Positions 8,250 through 17,369 of a stretch of 64,000 nt of DNA are shown here, one piece after another. A program made the translations under genes and the position numbers. Under the pieces are notes generated by a model. The model searched no databases. It had not been told where the DNA came from and was given only the letters and a program-made list of their open reading frames with translations. Numbering within the stretch: the first letter of the stretch is position 1; each line of letters opens with the position of its first letter. The DNA lies in the IMG/VR virus record IMGVR_UViG_3300017963_000207, positions 1 through 64,000 of that record. One strand, 5' to 3'. The DNA comes from a virus.

Positions 8250-9221
8250 CTAGGTCCTCACCTTCACCGACCGCGAAGCCATCGTAGGCGGAGGAGGCGC
8301 CACCGGAGGTGATACTGGAGTCCCTGTAACAGGCACCACGATGTTGTGCACGTGTGCCGCGAGCCACGGTAGGAGCATGTCAGCTATCGCCACCCCCAAG
8401 GCCGCTGTATCGCCAAGGAACACCCCCCCACCCTTCAGGTTGATGTTGGGAGCGTTGATGTTGACGTTCTTGCTCGCAATGATGTTGACGTTGCCCGCAG
8501 CGTCCAACGAGATAGAGCTAGCCGGCGAGGCTGCATCCACCATCGAGATACCCGAGGGCCCGAGAGCCACATAGCCGCCACTCGCGTCCTGCAGTAAGAT
8601 CTCCTTCTTCTCAGTGTTGATGGTTATCAGCGCCCCGTCCGCATCCCGCAGCTGGATGGACTTCTCGTCAAAGGACAGCATGGAGAACTTGTCCCCAGCG
8701 GCTATCTCCTGAGCCACCTTGTCGGGGTCGGTCTTCGCCTCATCACCGTCAGCAATCTTGTGCCAGACCAGCCGCACCTTCTCGTCCCCTGCGGTGTCAT
8801 CAAACATCAGCAGATGCCCCGCGCGCGATCGGAAGCCGCGCTTCTGCGGCTTCCCGTCCACATAGCCTAGCTCCTTTGGCACTGGCGACGCCTTGTCGCT
8901 ATCGCTGAACCAGCCTCCCACATAGCCTTTCGGGGCACTCGGGTCCCCATTATCGAAGAACACGCGAACCACCGAACCGACCAGCGGGGGATTGAACCAC
9001 CCAAAGCGATCTCCGGTCACGTCCACCATCGGCGATACCCACACGTCCACCGCTGTCTTCTCATCGTGCCCTACCTGCGGGCAGCTGATCTGAATACGAC
9101 CCCGCTCCTTGGGGTCGTCATTACGCATCACAAGCGCCCGATAGGTGCTGTAGTACACCCGCAGCACATCCTCGATACCGTAGGCAATGACCGCCTCACG
9201 AAGCTCTTCCAACGTCATCAT
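8250..9221 (-). CDS. Baseplate central spike, gp5/gpV-like
   Basis: 323 aa. An N-terminal OB-fold segment (residues ~20-125, RGRIQISCPQVGHDEKTAVD, then GSVVRVFFDNGDPSAPKGYV) is typical of gp5/gpV/VgrG spikes. A linker and a C-terminal triple-stranded beta-helix-like region follow, with short INI/NIN strand repeats (NVNIIASKNVNINAPNINLK, ~240-260). The tip (VHNIVVPVTGTPVSPP) resembles spike ends that bind a PAAR-type tip. No lysozyme insertion is visible, so it is a simple puncturing spike. It lies between the hub gene and the Leu/Pro gene. Confidence 0.85.
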   Translation of the reverse strand: MMTLEELREAVIAYGIEDVLRVYYSTYRALVMRNDDPKERGRIQISCPQVGHDEKTAVDVWVSPMVDVTGDRFGWFNPPLVGSVVRVFFDNGDPSAPKGYVGGWFSDSDKASPVPKELGYVDGKPQKRGFRSRAGHLLMFDDTAGDEKVRLVWHKIADGDEAKTDPDKVAQEIAAGDKFSMLSFDEKSIQLRDADGALITINTEKKEILLQDASGGYVALGPSGISMVDAASPASSISLDAAGNVNIIASKNVNINAPNINLKGGGVFLGDTAALGVAIADMLLPWLAAHVHNIVVPVTGTPVSPPVAPPPPTMASRSVKVRT

Positions 9222-9226
9222 AGCTA

Positions 9227-10651
9227 CTAACCCTTCTTCGACTGCGTGCTGCTGCCGCCACTCCCTTCCTTAGCCGGCTGGTTGGACACCTGCCCCGCAG
9301 CCTTAGCAGCCTCCTTCAAAGCTGAGGTGTTATACCAAGCCTCAACGTTGGTCGAGAAACCACCGCTCCCCAAAGAGTGAGTGACCTTGAACACCCCATA
9401 CTTGTAATCATAGAGATTCTTACCCAAGCCCCTAACCTCAATACAGTTGCCGGGGAACAGGTCCGGAATACCCAGCGATCCGATCTCCACCTTTAGACCG
9501 CCTGCCCGCAGCTGCTGCTCCAGCTGCCCGAGAATCTTGGTTCGTATAGGCTCAAAGGTCTCGTCATCCACTCCGTCCACATTGTAGGTCTCGGCCCCCG
9601 CAAAGGTCCTGTCGTCCACGTCGGGGAAGAACGGCCCCACAGGTACCGCTCCCCCCGGCCCCGCTCTGTCCGGCGGCGGCGACGGGTCCGTTACCCCTTT
9701 TGCCCCTTTCTTCCCTCCCGCCTTTCGGTTGGCCTCCAGCTTCTTTTTCTTAGCTGCCGCCTCTGCATCAGAGATGCCCTTGACCACCGCCCCCCACAAC
9801 GACGTTGGGTAGTGAACCCCTGTGGTCGGAGAGTTAAAGGTGAGAACAGGATACACACCCTCCACAGGCCCCAAGGTCAACCCCTTCTTCCCAGACACGC
9901 TTCCGGGGTACATCACAAAGGCATGCGTCGGCTCCGCCGCCCACATCCCACTCCACGAGTAGAGCTTAAGCTTGGCAGGCTTCTGGGAGTCCTCCTGCTC
10001 AAACCTCATCCAGCAGCCCGCATCCCGCACGACCTTACGAATATTTACCCAATCCGTCACGTACGACGGTGCATAGCTCGGAAGAATCACGTCGTTTAAG
10101 GCGGCCCACGCGGGGGAGCCTTTCTCCACACCGCTCTTATCCAGGATGATCTTCCGCGGGTTGTTCTTGTCGGGACCTCGAAGAAGCTTGTCGATGATAC
10201 ACAGCCGGTTACCGGCCAGCTGCGTGCCGCTAGCAGACTGCCGTTGGGCGCTAAAGGCGAAGACCCCCGTACCTGTCAACGTGATGGACACCCCCTCTGG
10301 CGCTATGCTCACATCCGGCGTGGTCAGCAGCCCCGTGTAGACCGGCGAGAGCTTGGGGGCGCCCCCCTTCCCAATGTACCCAAACTGCACCTGCAGCGAT
10401 GACAGGCCATATTGGATCTTACGATCGGTCAGGAACTTGAGAATGTCCTGGTAGTTGGCGGCCAAGGTGGCCGTTATCTTTGGCATGAAGTTAGGCTGCA
10501 GCTCGATGGTGAGCTCTGTCAGCACCGGCAACGCAGGCAGGTCTCCCTTCCCGAATGAGTTGGTCCACAGCGGGATACGCTCCCCATCCGGGTTGACAAT
10601 GATCGCCATCATCACCGGGTTCGAGAAGTCGTAGACGGGAGAGTCGGGCAT
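9227..10651 (-). CDS. Baseplate hub protein, gp27/gpD-like
   Basis: 474 aa. It has the alternating beta-strand pattern of gp27/gpD hub proteins (LTELTIELQPNFMPKITATL; LQVQFGYIGKG; PVYTGLLTTPDVSI...VSITLTGTG). A Gly/Lys/Pro-rich linker (~300-345) precedes the C-terminal domain (IGSLGIPDLFPGNCIEVRGL), where hub proteins usually contain this 'p...G..i.v.G' strand pair. It lies immediately upstream of the spike gene and overlaps the gp53-like gene stop. Role: trimeric hub joining tube to spike. Confidence 0.82.
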   Translation of the reverse strand: MPDSPVYDFSNPVMMAIIVNPDGERIPLWTNSFGKGDLPALPVLTELTIELQPNFMPKITATLAANYQDILKFLTDRKIQYGLSSLQVQFGYIGKGGAPKLSPVYTGLLTTPDVSIAPEGVSITLTGTGVFAFSAQRQSASGTQLAGNRLCIIDKLLRGPDKNNPRKIILDKSGVEKGSPAWAALNDVILPSYAPSYVTDWVNIRKVVRDAGCWMRFEQEDSQKPAKLKLYSWSGMWAAEPTHAFVMYPGSVSGKKGLTLGPVEGVYPVLTFNSPTTGVHYPTSLWGAVVKGISDAEAAAKKKKLEANRKAGGKKGAKGVTDPSPPPDRAGPGGAVPVGPFFPDVDDRTFAGAETYNVDGVDDETFEPIRTKILGQLEQQLRAGGLKVEIGSLGIPDLFPGNCIEVRGLGKNLYDYKYGVFKVTHSLGSGGFSTNVEAWYNTSALKEAAKAAGQVSNQPAKEGSGGSSTQSKKG

Positions 10652-10971
10652 TAGAACACCGCATCCGTAAAAAGCCGCTGCTGCACATAGGTCTTCGACG
10701 GGATGCGCAGCACCGCCCCCTCATTCAACGCCGTAGGCACCAGCTCCAGATCGTTCGCGACCGCGATGACCCACCACAGCACCGCGTCCCCATAGAAGCG
10801 GTACGCTAGCAGATCAATACGATCCACCCCCGTCACCCGATAGAACTTGTCGTCGTCCTGCACGGGCACCTCGGGAAGCTCCTCGGGGCCGTCCCAAAAG
10901 GTGTACTCGTCGACATCCACCAGATCGTAGAACCTGAGCCGACTTGTCTGCTTTACCGTTGCCTCAGCCAT
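10651..10971 (-). CDS. gp53/LysM-like baseplate protein
   Basis: 106 aa. The core DRIDLLAYRFYGDAVLWWVI followed by ANDLELVPTALNEGAVLRIP is the T4 gp53-like/LysM-type tail protein signature found between tape measure and hub genes in contractile phages. Family members link baseplate wedge or hub components. The start lies two bases beyond the tape measure stop, and the end abuts the hub gene start, so these genes form one translation unit. Confidence 0.85.
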   Translation of the reverse strand: MAEATVKQTSRLRFYDLVDVDEYTFWDGPEELPEVPVQDDDKFYRVTGVDRIDLLAYRFYGDAVLWWVIAVANDLELVPTALNEGAVLRIPSKTYVQQRLFTDAVF

Positions 10972-10972
10972 G

Positions 10973-13900
10973 TCACACCATATCCCTGTACGGTAGCCAC
11001 GACGCCTCTACACCGCCCGCAGCCGCCGTCCGAACCGCTGCCATCCCTGGCGCCGGCTGCGGCGCCGCAGCCGGCGCCCTACGGGGCGCCATACCCCTCT
11101 TTATCTCCTGCAGCTCGTGCCGCATACCAAGGAAGATGTTGCGGGCCTCAGCGGTCCACCAGTCGGGCTGATTAACCGCGTCCCGAAGCGTCTTGGTGTT
11201 GATGTTGAGATCAACAGCGCCCGCGGTCTCGACCAGGTACCTAGAATCCCTCAGCCCTGTCTTGGCCTTGCTGACCGCGTCGGTCGCATCCAACGCTACA
11301 CCCATCGCGTGAGCAAGCTGATAGGCGTCCCCCTCCGCCACCCCTATCCCATGATGCGCGGCCCTCTCAACATCTCCGAACATCCCCTCAAACTCTGGCC
11401 CGATGCGCTTGCGGGCCGCCTTGGTGTACGTAAACAGCTTATCCAGAGACTCCTCAGCGTCTGTGTGAATAGAGTTCCCAAACGCCTTATCCGCCGCGGC
11501 CTTGAGATTCTCCATGACGATCACCAACGGCCCCATCGCCTTACCGATCTTATCCGCGATCTCCTGAAGAACCTTCTTCAGCGAATCACGGATGGTCTCG
11601 AACATCTCCTTGAAGTACGTCTTCGCGCCCTCCCACGTAGTCTTGATCAGCTTCCACGCATCTATCAGCGGGTCCGTTATGAACTTGATCGCCTTCTTAA
11701 CCAGAGGCTTCAGCTCCTTCTCCCACTTAGTGGGGTCAAACATCGTCGTAAAGAAGCCGACCAGCTTATCCCACAGCGTCTTCTTACCCTCCTTCGGCAC
11801 CAGGAAGTCGAAGGCCCCTAAGATCGTCTTCTTAACCTTCTTAAAGACGTTCTCCACGGCGGTTTGAACAGTCTTAAACGCATCCTCAAGCCCCTTCTTC
11901 GAGTCGGTCCAGATCCTCTTGACGCCGTCGAGCGCCTGTTGCGCCTTAGTCTCCGCGGCCTTCCACATCCCAACCGCCGCCTTCTTGAGTAACCCCCACT
12001 GCGTCCCAAACCACTTAAAGAGCTTGCCTGCCGTGGCCTTGATGGCCTTCCAGGTGTCCGCGAAGAACCCCACAGCCTTGTCGAGGTCAGCCTTGATATC
12101 AGTGCTGATCGAGTTACCGAACAGGTTATCGACCCATGTCTCGATGGTATCGAATACCTCGTCGACCTTCGTATTGAAGTTGTCGAAGTAGCCGATAATG
12201 TCCGAGATCACGGTGTCAACGGTGGACCCCACGTCGCCAAACACACCCTTAAAGAACTTCTTGACCCCGTCCCAGATAGGCTTGACGTGCACGTTCCAGG
12301 TGTCGATGAGCGCCTTCTCTATCGGGTCCCAGTAGGGCTTGATGACGCCCCACAGAGCCGCGAAGATGGCCTGGAAGGCTCCCTTGATACCCTCCCAAAC
12401 CGGCTTGATATGCTTCTCCCAGACCGCAATCGCCTTGTCCTGGATGAATACCCAGGCCGCGGCCGCCTCGGCTACGAGATCTGCCCAGATGACCTTAAAG
12501 AAGGTCTTGAGGTCGTTCCAAGCGCTCTCTATCTCGCGCCAGGCGGCCGTAGCGGCGCCCGCGAGGAGCTTCCAGCCGATGATGAGCACACGGTGGATAA
12601 TATTGCCTATCGACTCCAGCACCTTCCAGACCGCTACGGCGCCGATCTTGATAACGCCCCAGATGGGCTCGACCACCACCCACAGCGCCTTGAAGCCCAC
12701 CACCAGGCCGTCCCAGATAACCCCCGCAACGAACTTGAGAACAGTCCACCACACCTTGATACCCTCCCAGAAGACCGAGAGGATTGGCTCGGTAATGGCC
12801 CACCACACCTTGAAGCCGAGCACTAGGAGGTCCACGACCGGCTTGGCGGCCTTCCAGACCTTATCAAAGGCAACGCCAAGACGATCCATGATGCCCGGCC
12901 CCTCCTGCATCTTGGCCCACGCCTTCTTGACGTTCTCCCACATCTTGGTCAGCACTGGCCCGACAACAGCCCACATAGCCTGGAAGCCCTTGACCAGGTG
13001 CGTGCCCACCCAGATGACCACGTCCCAGAGGACGCCAAGGACAAACTTGAACCCCTTCCACCAGAGCGAAAGGATGGGCTTAGCTATCGTCCAGAACGTG
13101 TTCCAGCCGAGGATGAGACCATCAAAGATAAGGTCGACAACGACCCCAAGAACCTTCTGAACCGTCTGCAGAGCACTGACGATCCCGTCAAAGATAGGCA
13201 ACGCCTCGGGCAGGTGCTTAGCTATCAGCTCCCGAATCTTCCCCAGCATACCCATGAGAAGGCTGCCCACCATCTCGCCCAAGGCACCAACCGCCTTGCG
13301 GAGCGCAGCCAGCAACATGGGGACACCCTTGATGATTAGGTCCGGGACCGTGGTAACAAACCAGTTCCAGATCTTCGGCCCCCATTCCGCGAGCTTATCA
13401 ACAATCCAGGCCCCAAGACCCGCTAACCACTTCTTAGCCTTCTCTACAAACGCCTCGGTCTTCGCAGGCGCCAGCATAAAGCCAGCAGTCAACGCCGCCA
13501 GCGCCGCCACCAACGCAATAATCGCGCCCTTCACCGAGAAGATGGTGCTAATCACCGTGCTCAGCGCGCCCCCCACCGCCTTGGCGATGACCACCACGGT
13601 GCCCCAGTTGGCTACGAGGGAGACAGCCGCCGAGACTAACCCCCCGATCGCACTGATGACCCCCCCGATAATCTTCCCGATAGGAAGAAAGGCCGACAGG
13701 GCAAAAGCACCAATAATGCCACTAGACGCCCCCTTGAACGTCCCGGCAGCCTTCTCCTTAAAGGACTTGCTCGGGTCCGCCCATAGGTCCGTCATCCCCT
13801 TCCACCACTCGGCAAAATAGTTCTTGGCTGCCTCCTTAGCCATCCCCAGGCCCGCCTTGATAGCGTTGCCAATCGCGCCGCCGATCTTCTTAGCCGCTGA

Positions 13901-16453
13901 CGCCCCCTCAGCAGACGACGGGTCAAAGCCCTTGGTCAGCCCCGCAAAGACGCCCTTAGCTAGGTCAACAAGCGCCGGCAAGAGCTTGGTGGTAACGAGC
14001 CCACGGAGCTTCTTAACAGCCGCTACGATGGCTCCACCGAGCGCCGCAGCAACCCGCGACGTAGCCTTAAGCCCCTCCGGGCCCTTCGGATCAAACTGGC
14101 CTGTGAGGCCCAACCAAAAAGCCTCGGCGACCCTAACGAAGCCGGCTCCCAGCTTCAGAACAGACTTCTTGAGGGACTTGAGCACGCTCCCCCACGTCTT
14201 GCTCCACTTGACGCCCTTGAAAGCCTCCTCCATCTCGCCGGCGAATCCCTCAATACTCTTTGCCGCCTTGTCTATCTCGCCGGGGAGCTTCTTTGCGAAC
14301 TTCTCTACATCCTCACCTATCGCGTTGAAGGCGTCCCCCCACGTCTTACCCTTACCCAGACTCTTCTTGACCTTGTACAGATAGCTGAGGAAAACCGTCA
14401 GCGCGACAGCCGCGGCACCTATCACCGCTCCTAGAGGTCCGAAGGCTACCGCCAGCACCCCGATGCCTGCACCTACCGGAGCCAGCGTCTTCAGCAGCAT
14501 GCCGAGGATGTGCACGAAGGGCTGCAGGAACTCAGGCAGCAGCCCCTTGGCGCCAAGCGCATGCATGTCCGCAAACATACCCAGGAGCACCTTGGTGGGC
14601 CCCTGAGCACCCTTCATCGCCTTCTGCATCTGCCCCATGGTCTTGGTGGTGTTCTTGACGAAGGCTTGGCGCCCCTTCCCCATCGCGCGGAACGCTGTCT
14701 CAAACTGTTGCTCCGCCATCTCGAACGCCTCTTGCAGCGTCCGCCCCGCGCTAAAACCCTCCTTCTGCAGCTGCCCGAGAGATGCAGTCGAGTTCATCGT
14801 CGACGCCATCATCTTCATCGTGCCTTCATCTGCCTCCTGTAAGAAGCGGATGAAGGCGCTGGAGTCAAAACCCTCAACGCCTTCCAGACGCCCACGGATG
14901 AACTCCAAAGCCTGCCCTACATCCCCTCCGCTCTCCTTAGTAGCCTTGAGCAGCTGATAGAGGCCCTGCACCATCCCTGCTGGCCCGTGCTGCATGAGAT
15001 CAAAGGTGTCGCCCATGTTAATACCCATATGGGCGAACCTCTGCATAAGCTCGGGGATGTCCTCAGCAGCAGCCACGCGCAGATTCTGGAATTGCTTCTG
15101 GGCCGAAACCATCGACTTGGCCAAGCCCATTGCAACCTCTGGAGCCTCCTCCATCCTCCCCGTAGCCTTCGCCATCGCGGCGCCTAATGCTGCCGTCTGC
15201 TTTGCGAACGACGCCAACTGCTTCGGCTGCAGGTTCATCCCCATCAGCGCCGCCTTATCCGAGAGAGTCGTGATCATCTCGGGCAGCTTACCCAAGGACT
15301 CCCCCACATTACCCGATACACGCCCCATCTCAATAAAGGTGGCGGTCACCCCCTTTATGTCCTCCCCCGACATATGAAGCTTGTGCATCTGCTCCATCAT
15401 GTGGGCGTATTGCTTAGCACTCAGCCCTGTAACATCCGCAAGCGCTGCTAGGTCCTTCGCTGACTTGATATTTGTGTGCCGAAGCATCTCCGCGCTCTTG
15501 CGCCAGCCGACGATCGCCTCGGTAGCCTCCCCGGCCCCGATATTCAAAGCGATCGCCATCCCCCCAGCCTGCTTGGTTACCGCGCGCAGCTCCTTTCCCG
15601 TGAGCCCTAGATTGACCGCCGTCTTCTTTGACTCCTTGGCCATCGCGACGCCCTGAGCCTCAAGACTGTTGGTCAGGTTGAGCGCATCGCCCTGCAGCGC
15701 CTGCAGCGATGATCGAAACTTGTCGAGGGTCCGAGAGGACAGGCCGCTGATAAACTCCCTTAGCTTGTTAACGTTGAGCGACTCCCCCATCTTGCGGATA
15801 GAGTCTCGGACAAAACCAAAGCCCCCCTGGATAGTGGTCAGCGTCTTCTCGATCTTCTCTCCGATCTGCTTAAAACGCTCAGCATACTGGGAAAGCTTAT
15901 CCGTCGACTCGTTCTGCTTCTCCGCGACATCCTCCGCCGCCTTCCCGACATCATCCAAAGCCTTCGTGGCAGGCTCGACCGACTTAACATACTTATCCCA
16001 CAAGCTAGTCAGCCGCGAGGTAACAGGCTGTGCCGCCTCAAGGATCCCGCGAAAGCTCTCCCCCACCCCAGCTATGCGCCCTTTAACCGACTCGACCGCC
16101 GGCCCCAACGTCGCATCCCAGGCCATCGACACAGCCTTCATGCCGCTCTCGAACGTGTCCTCCAACGGCTTGAAGTGCTCACGCAGGCTATCCACACTAG
16201 CCGCAGCGTTCTCGTATTGGGCAGCAAACGAGCGGCTCCAGCGATCAACCGTGGCAGCCGTTCGGTCCATCTCCCCAATCACACCATCCAACGCTTTATT
16301 GACACCAGCTGCAGCAGGCTGAGCAACCTTGTTGACCTCACCGATGCCCCGGACGATGCCCGTGAAGCCAGAGGTGACCGACTTCTGCATCTTCTCTAGC
16401 CCCATATCCTTGGCGCCGAAGGAAAATCCAAGCCCGAGGAAATTCAAACCCAT
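10973..16453 (-). CDS. Tail tape measure protein
   Basis: 1826 aa, the longest simple ORF in the tail cluster. N-terminal coiled-coil (about 1-260), then a tape-measure helical core (GMAIALNIGAGEATEAIVGW..., MLRHTNIKSAKDLAALADV), hydrophobic stretches (GIGVLAVAFGPLGAVIGAAA near 690; several around 940-1060), and a long middle with repeated Trp-rich helices (WKAAKPVVDLLVLGFKVWW type). The length sets tail length; by the usual ~1.5 A per residue the tube would be about 270 nm (inference). It follows the frameshifted chaperone genes, the canonical position. GAGGG lies 5 nt before the ATG. A plus-strand endonuclease gene starts 35 nt upstream. Confidence 0.95.
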   Translation of the reverse strand: MGLNFLGLGFSFGAKDMGLEKMQKSVTSGFTGIVRGIGEVNKVAQPAAAGVNKALDGVIGEMDRTAATVDRWSRSFAAQYENAAASVDSLREHFKPLEDTFESGMKAVSMAWDATLGPAVESVKGRIAGVGESFRGILEAAQPVTSRLTSLWDKYVKSVEPATKALDDVGKAAEDVAEKQNESTDKLSQYAERFKQIGEKIEKTLTTIQGGFGFVRDSIRKMGESLNVNKLREFISGLSSRTLDKFRSSLQALQGDALNLTNSLEAQGVAMAKESKKTAVNLGLTGKELRAVTKQAGGMAIALNIGAGEATEAIVGWRKSAEMLRHTNIKSAKDLAALADVTGLSAKQYAHMMEQMHKLHMSGEDIKGVTATFIEMGRVSGNVGESLGKLPEMITTLSDKAALMGMNLQPKQLASFAKQTAALGAAMAKATGRMEEAPEVAMGLAKSMVSAQKQFQNLRVAAAEDIPELMQRFAHMGINMGDTFDLMQHGPAGMVQGLYQLLKATKESGGDVGQALEFIRGRLEGVEGFDSSAFIRFLQEADEGTMKMMASTMNSTASLGQLQKEGFSAGRTLQEAFEMAEQQFETAFRAMGKGRQAFVKNTTKTMGQMQKAMKGAQGPTKVLLGMFADMHALGAKGLLPEFLQPFVHILGMLLKTLAPVGAGIGVLAVAFGPLGAVIGAAAVALTVFLSYLYKVKKSLGKGKTWGDAFNAIGEDVEKFAKKLPGEIDKAAKSIEGFAGEMEEAFKGVKWSKTWGSVLKSLKKSVLKLGAGFVRVAEAFWLGLTGQFDPKGPEGLKATSRVAAALGGAIVAAVKKLRGLVTTKLLPALVDLAKGVFAGLTKGFDPSSAEGASAAKKIGGAIGNAIKAGLGMAKEAAKNYFAEWWKGMTDLWADPSKSFKEKAAGTFKGASSGIIGAFALSAFLPIGKIIGGVISAIGGLVSAAVSLVANWGTVVVIAKAVGGALSTVISTIFSVKGAIIALVAALAALTAGFMLAPAKTEAFVEKAKKWLAGLGAWIVDKLAEWGPKIWNWFVTTVPDLIIKGVPMLLAALRKAVGALGEMVGSLLMGMLGKIRELIAKHLPEALPIFDGIVSALQTVQKVLGVVVDLIFDGLILGWNTFWTIAKPILSLWWKGFKFVLGVLWDVVIWVGTHLVKGFQAMWAVVGPVLTKMWENVKKAWAKMQEGPGIMDRLGVAFDKVWKAAKPVVDLLVLGFKVWWAITEPILSVFWEGIKVWWTVLKFVAGVIWDGLVVGFKALWVVVEPIWGVIKIGAVAVWKVLESIGNIIHRVLIIGWKLLAGAATAAWREIESAWNDLKTFFKVIWADLVAEAAAAWVFIQDKAIAVWEKHIKPVWEGIKGAFQAIFAALWGVIKPYWDPIEKALIDTWNVHVKPIWDGVKKFFKGVFGDVGSTVDTVISDIIGYFDNFNTKVDEVFDTIETWVDNLFGNSISTDIKADLDKAVGFFADTWKAIKATAGKLFKWFGTQWGLLKKAAVGMWKAAETKAQQALDGVKRIWTDSKKGLEDAFKTVQTAVENVFKKVKKTILGAFDFLVPKEGKKTLWDKLVGFFTTMFDPTKWEKELKPLVKKAIKFITDPLIDAWKLIKTTWEGAKTYFKEMFETIRDSLKKVLQEIADKIGKAMGPLVIVMENLKAAADKAFGNSIHTDAEESLDKLFTYTKAARKRIGPEFEGMFGDVERAAHHGIGVAEGDAYQLAHAMGVALDATDAVSKAKTGLRDSRYLVETAGAVDLNINTKTLRDAVNQPDWWTAEARNIFLGMRHELQEIKRGMAPRRAPAAAPQPAPGMAAVRTAAAGGVEASWLPYRDMV

Positions 16454-16488
16454 GACGCCCTCAAAGTTTCTGTGCTAGAGTTAGCTTT

Positions 16489-17271
16489 ATGCGGAAGTAC
16501 CGTAGCACCCCCAAGCTTACAGAAAAACAAGTAGAAGAGATACGAAGAAGGGCCGCTGAAGGAGAGAAGGGTAAGGACCTTGCGGAGAAGTTTAGTATAT
16601 CTCGTGGAGCCGTGTCCCTGATACTCCGAGGTCTCACCTGGCCAGACGTCCCTGGCCCGCTCAAGCGCGTCCGACCACGTACCCAAACCGACACGAAACG
16701 CGAACGTGTCGAGCTCTGGCGCCCTGTCCCTGGGTACGAAAACCTCTACAGTGCCTCGAACCTCGGCAACATCCGCATCGAGGTCACACGCCACAACATC
16801 CGCGCGGGTACACACCTCCGACAGACCCGCGACCGCGACGGCTACCTGACTGTCACCCTCACTGACACGAAGAGCCCCAGGGCATGTCGCGTGTCGCTGC
16901 TGGTCCTCGCGGCCTTTGTCGGACCCCGCCCCGCGGGCCTGGAGACCAACCACAAGGACGGTGATCGTCAGAACAACGCGTTGAGCAACCTGGAATACGT
17001 AACCAAGGCTGAGAACATCAAACACGCTGTCGAGGTGCTCGGTAGTGACCGCAAGGGGATCAACAACCCTTCGGCGAAGCTTGGCGAGCCGGAGGTCTTG
17101 GAGCTGCGCCGCCGCGCGGCCACCGGCGAACCCTACACCACCCTTGGAAAAGCCTTCGGCATCACAAGCGTGATGGCCCGGAAGATAGCCACCGGCGAGT
17201 GCTGGGAGCACGTGGGAGGCCCCCGGACAACCAAGCGCAAGCTGGGGCGGCCGCCCCAGAGGCACCCCTAA
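16489..17271 (+). CDS. HNH homing endonuclease with NUMOD4 domain, the only plus-strand gene
   Basis: 260 aa. An N-terminal HTH (~8-50, KDLAEKFSISRGAVSLILRG) is followed by a NUMOD4 motif (LWRPVPGYENLYSASNLGN, ~77-95), an HNH_3 core (NHKDGDRQNNALSNLEYVT, ~164-182) and a second C-terminal HTH (~200-240). It is inserted between the tape measure and chaperone genes in the opposite orientation to all others, so it needs its own promoter. The 35-nt divergent gap and a weak AGAGTTAG ribosome site are all that is visible. Typical intergenic homing element. Confidence 0.9.
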   Translation: MRKYRSTPKLTEKQVEEIRRRAAEGEKGKDLAEKFSISRGAVSLILRGLTWPDVPGPLKRVRPRTQTDTKRERVELWRPVPGYENLYSASNLGNIRIEVTRHNIRAGTHLRQTRDRDGYLTVTLTDTKSPRACRVSLLVLAAFVGPRPAGLETNHKDGDRQNNALSNLEYVTKAENIKHAVEVLGSDRKGINNPSAKLGEPEVLELRRRAATGEPYTTLGKAFGITSVMARKIATGECWEHVGGPRTTKRKLGRPPQRHP

Positions 17272-17348
17272 GCATCCCAGGTTGTTTAAGGGCATTTTTC
17301 GCTCACCTCTTGTCTTATCACGAACCGTGTGGCCACGACAACGTAGCT

Positions 17349-17364
17349 GCGACCACGTGGTCGC
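17349..17364. repeat. 16-bp perfect palindrome GCGACCACGTGGTCGC between convergent genes
   Basis: It lies in the 98-nt gap (17272-17369) between the plus-strand endonuclease and the frameshifted chaperone end. The 14-bp core CGACCACGTGGTCG also occurs at 34603 and 50796. As RNA it would form an 8-bp stem without loop, so a protein-binding DNA site is as likely as a terminator. The rest of the gap shows nothing else recognisable. Confidence 0.6.
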
Positions 17365-17369
17365 GGCTG

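Noticed and set aside
7903-8253. Collagen-like Gly-x-y frame on the plus strand
   Set aside because: It is the complement of the Leu/Pro repeat. The minus-strand frame fits the operon, strand and spacing; the plus frame has no support.
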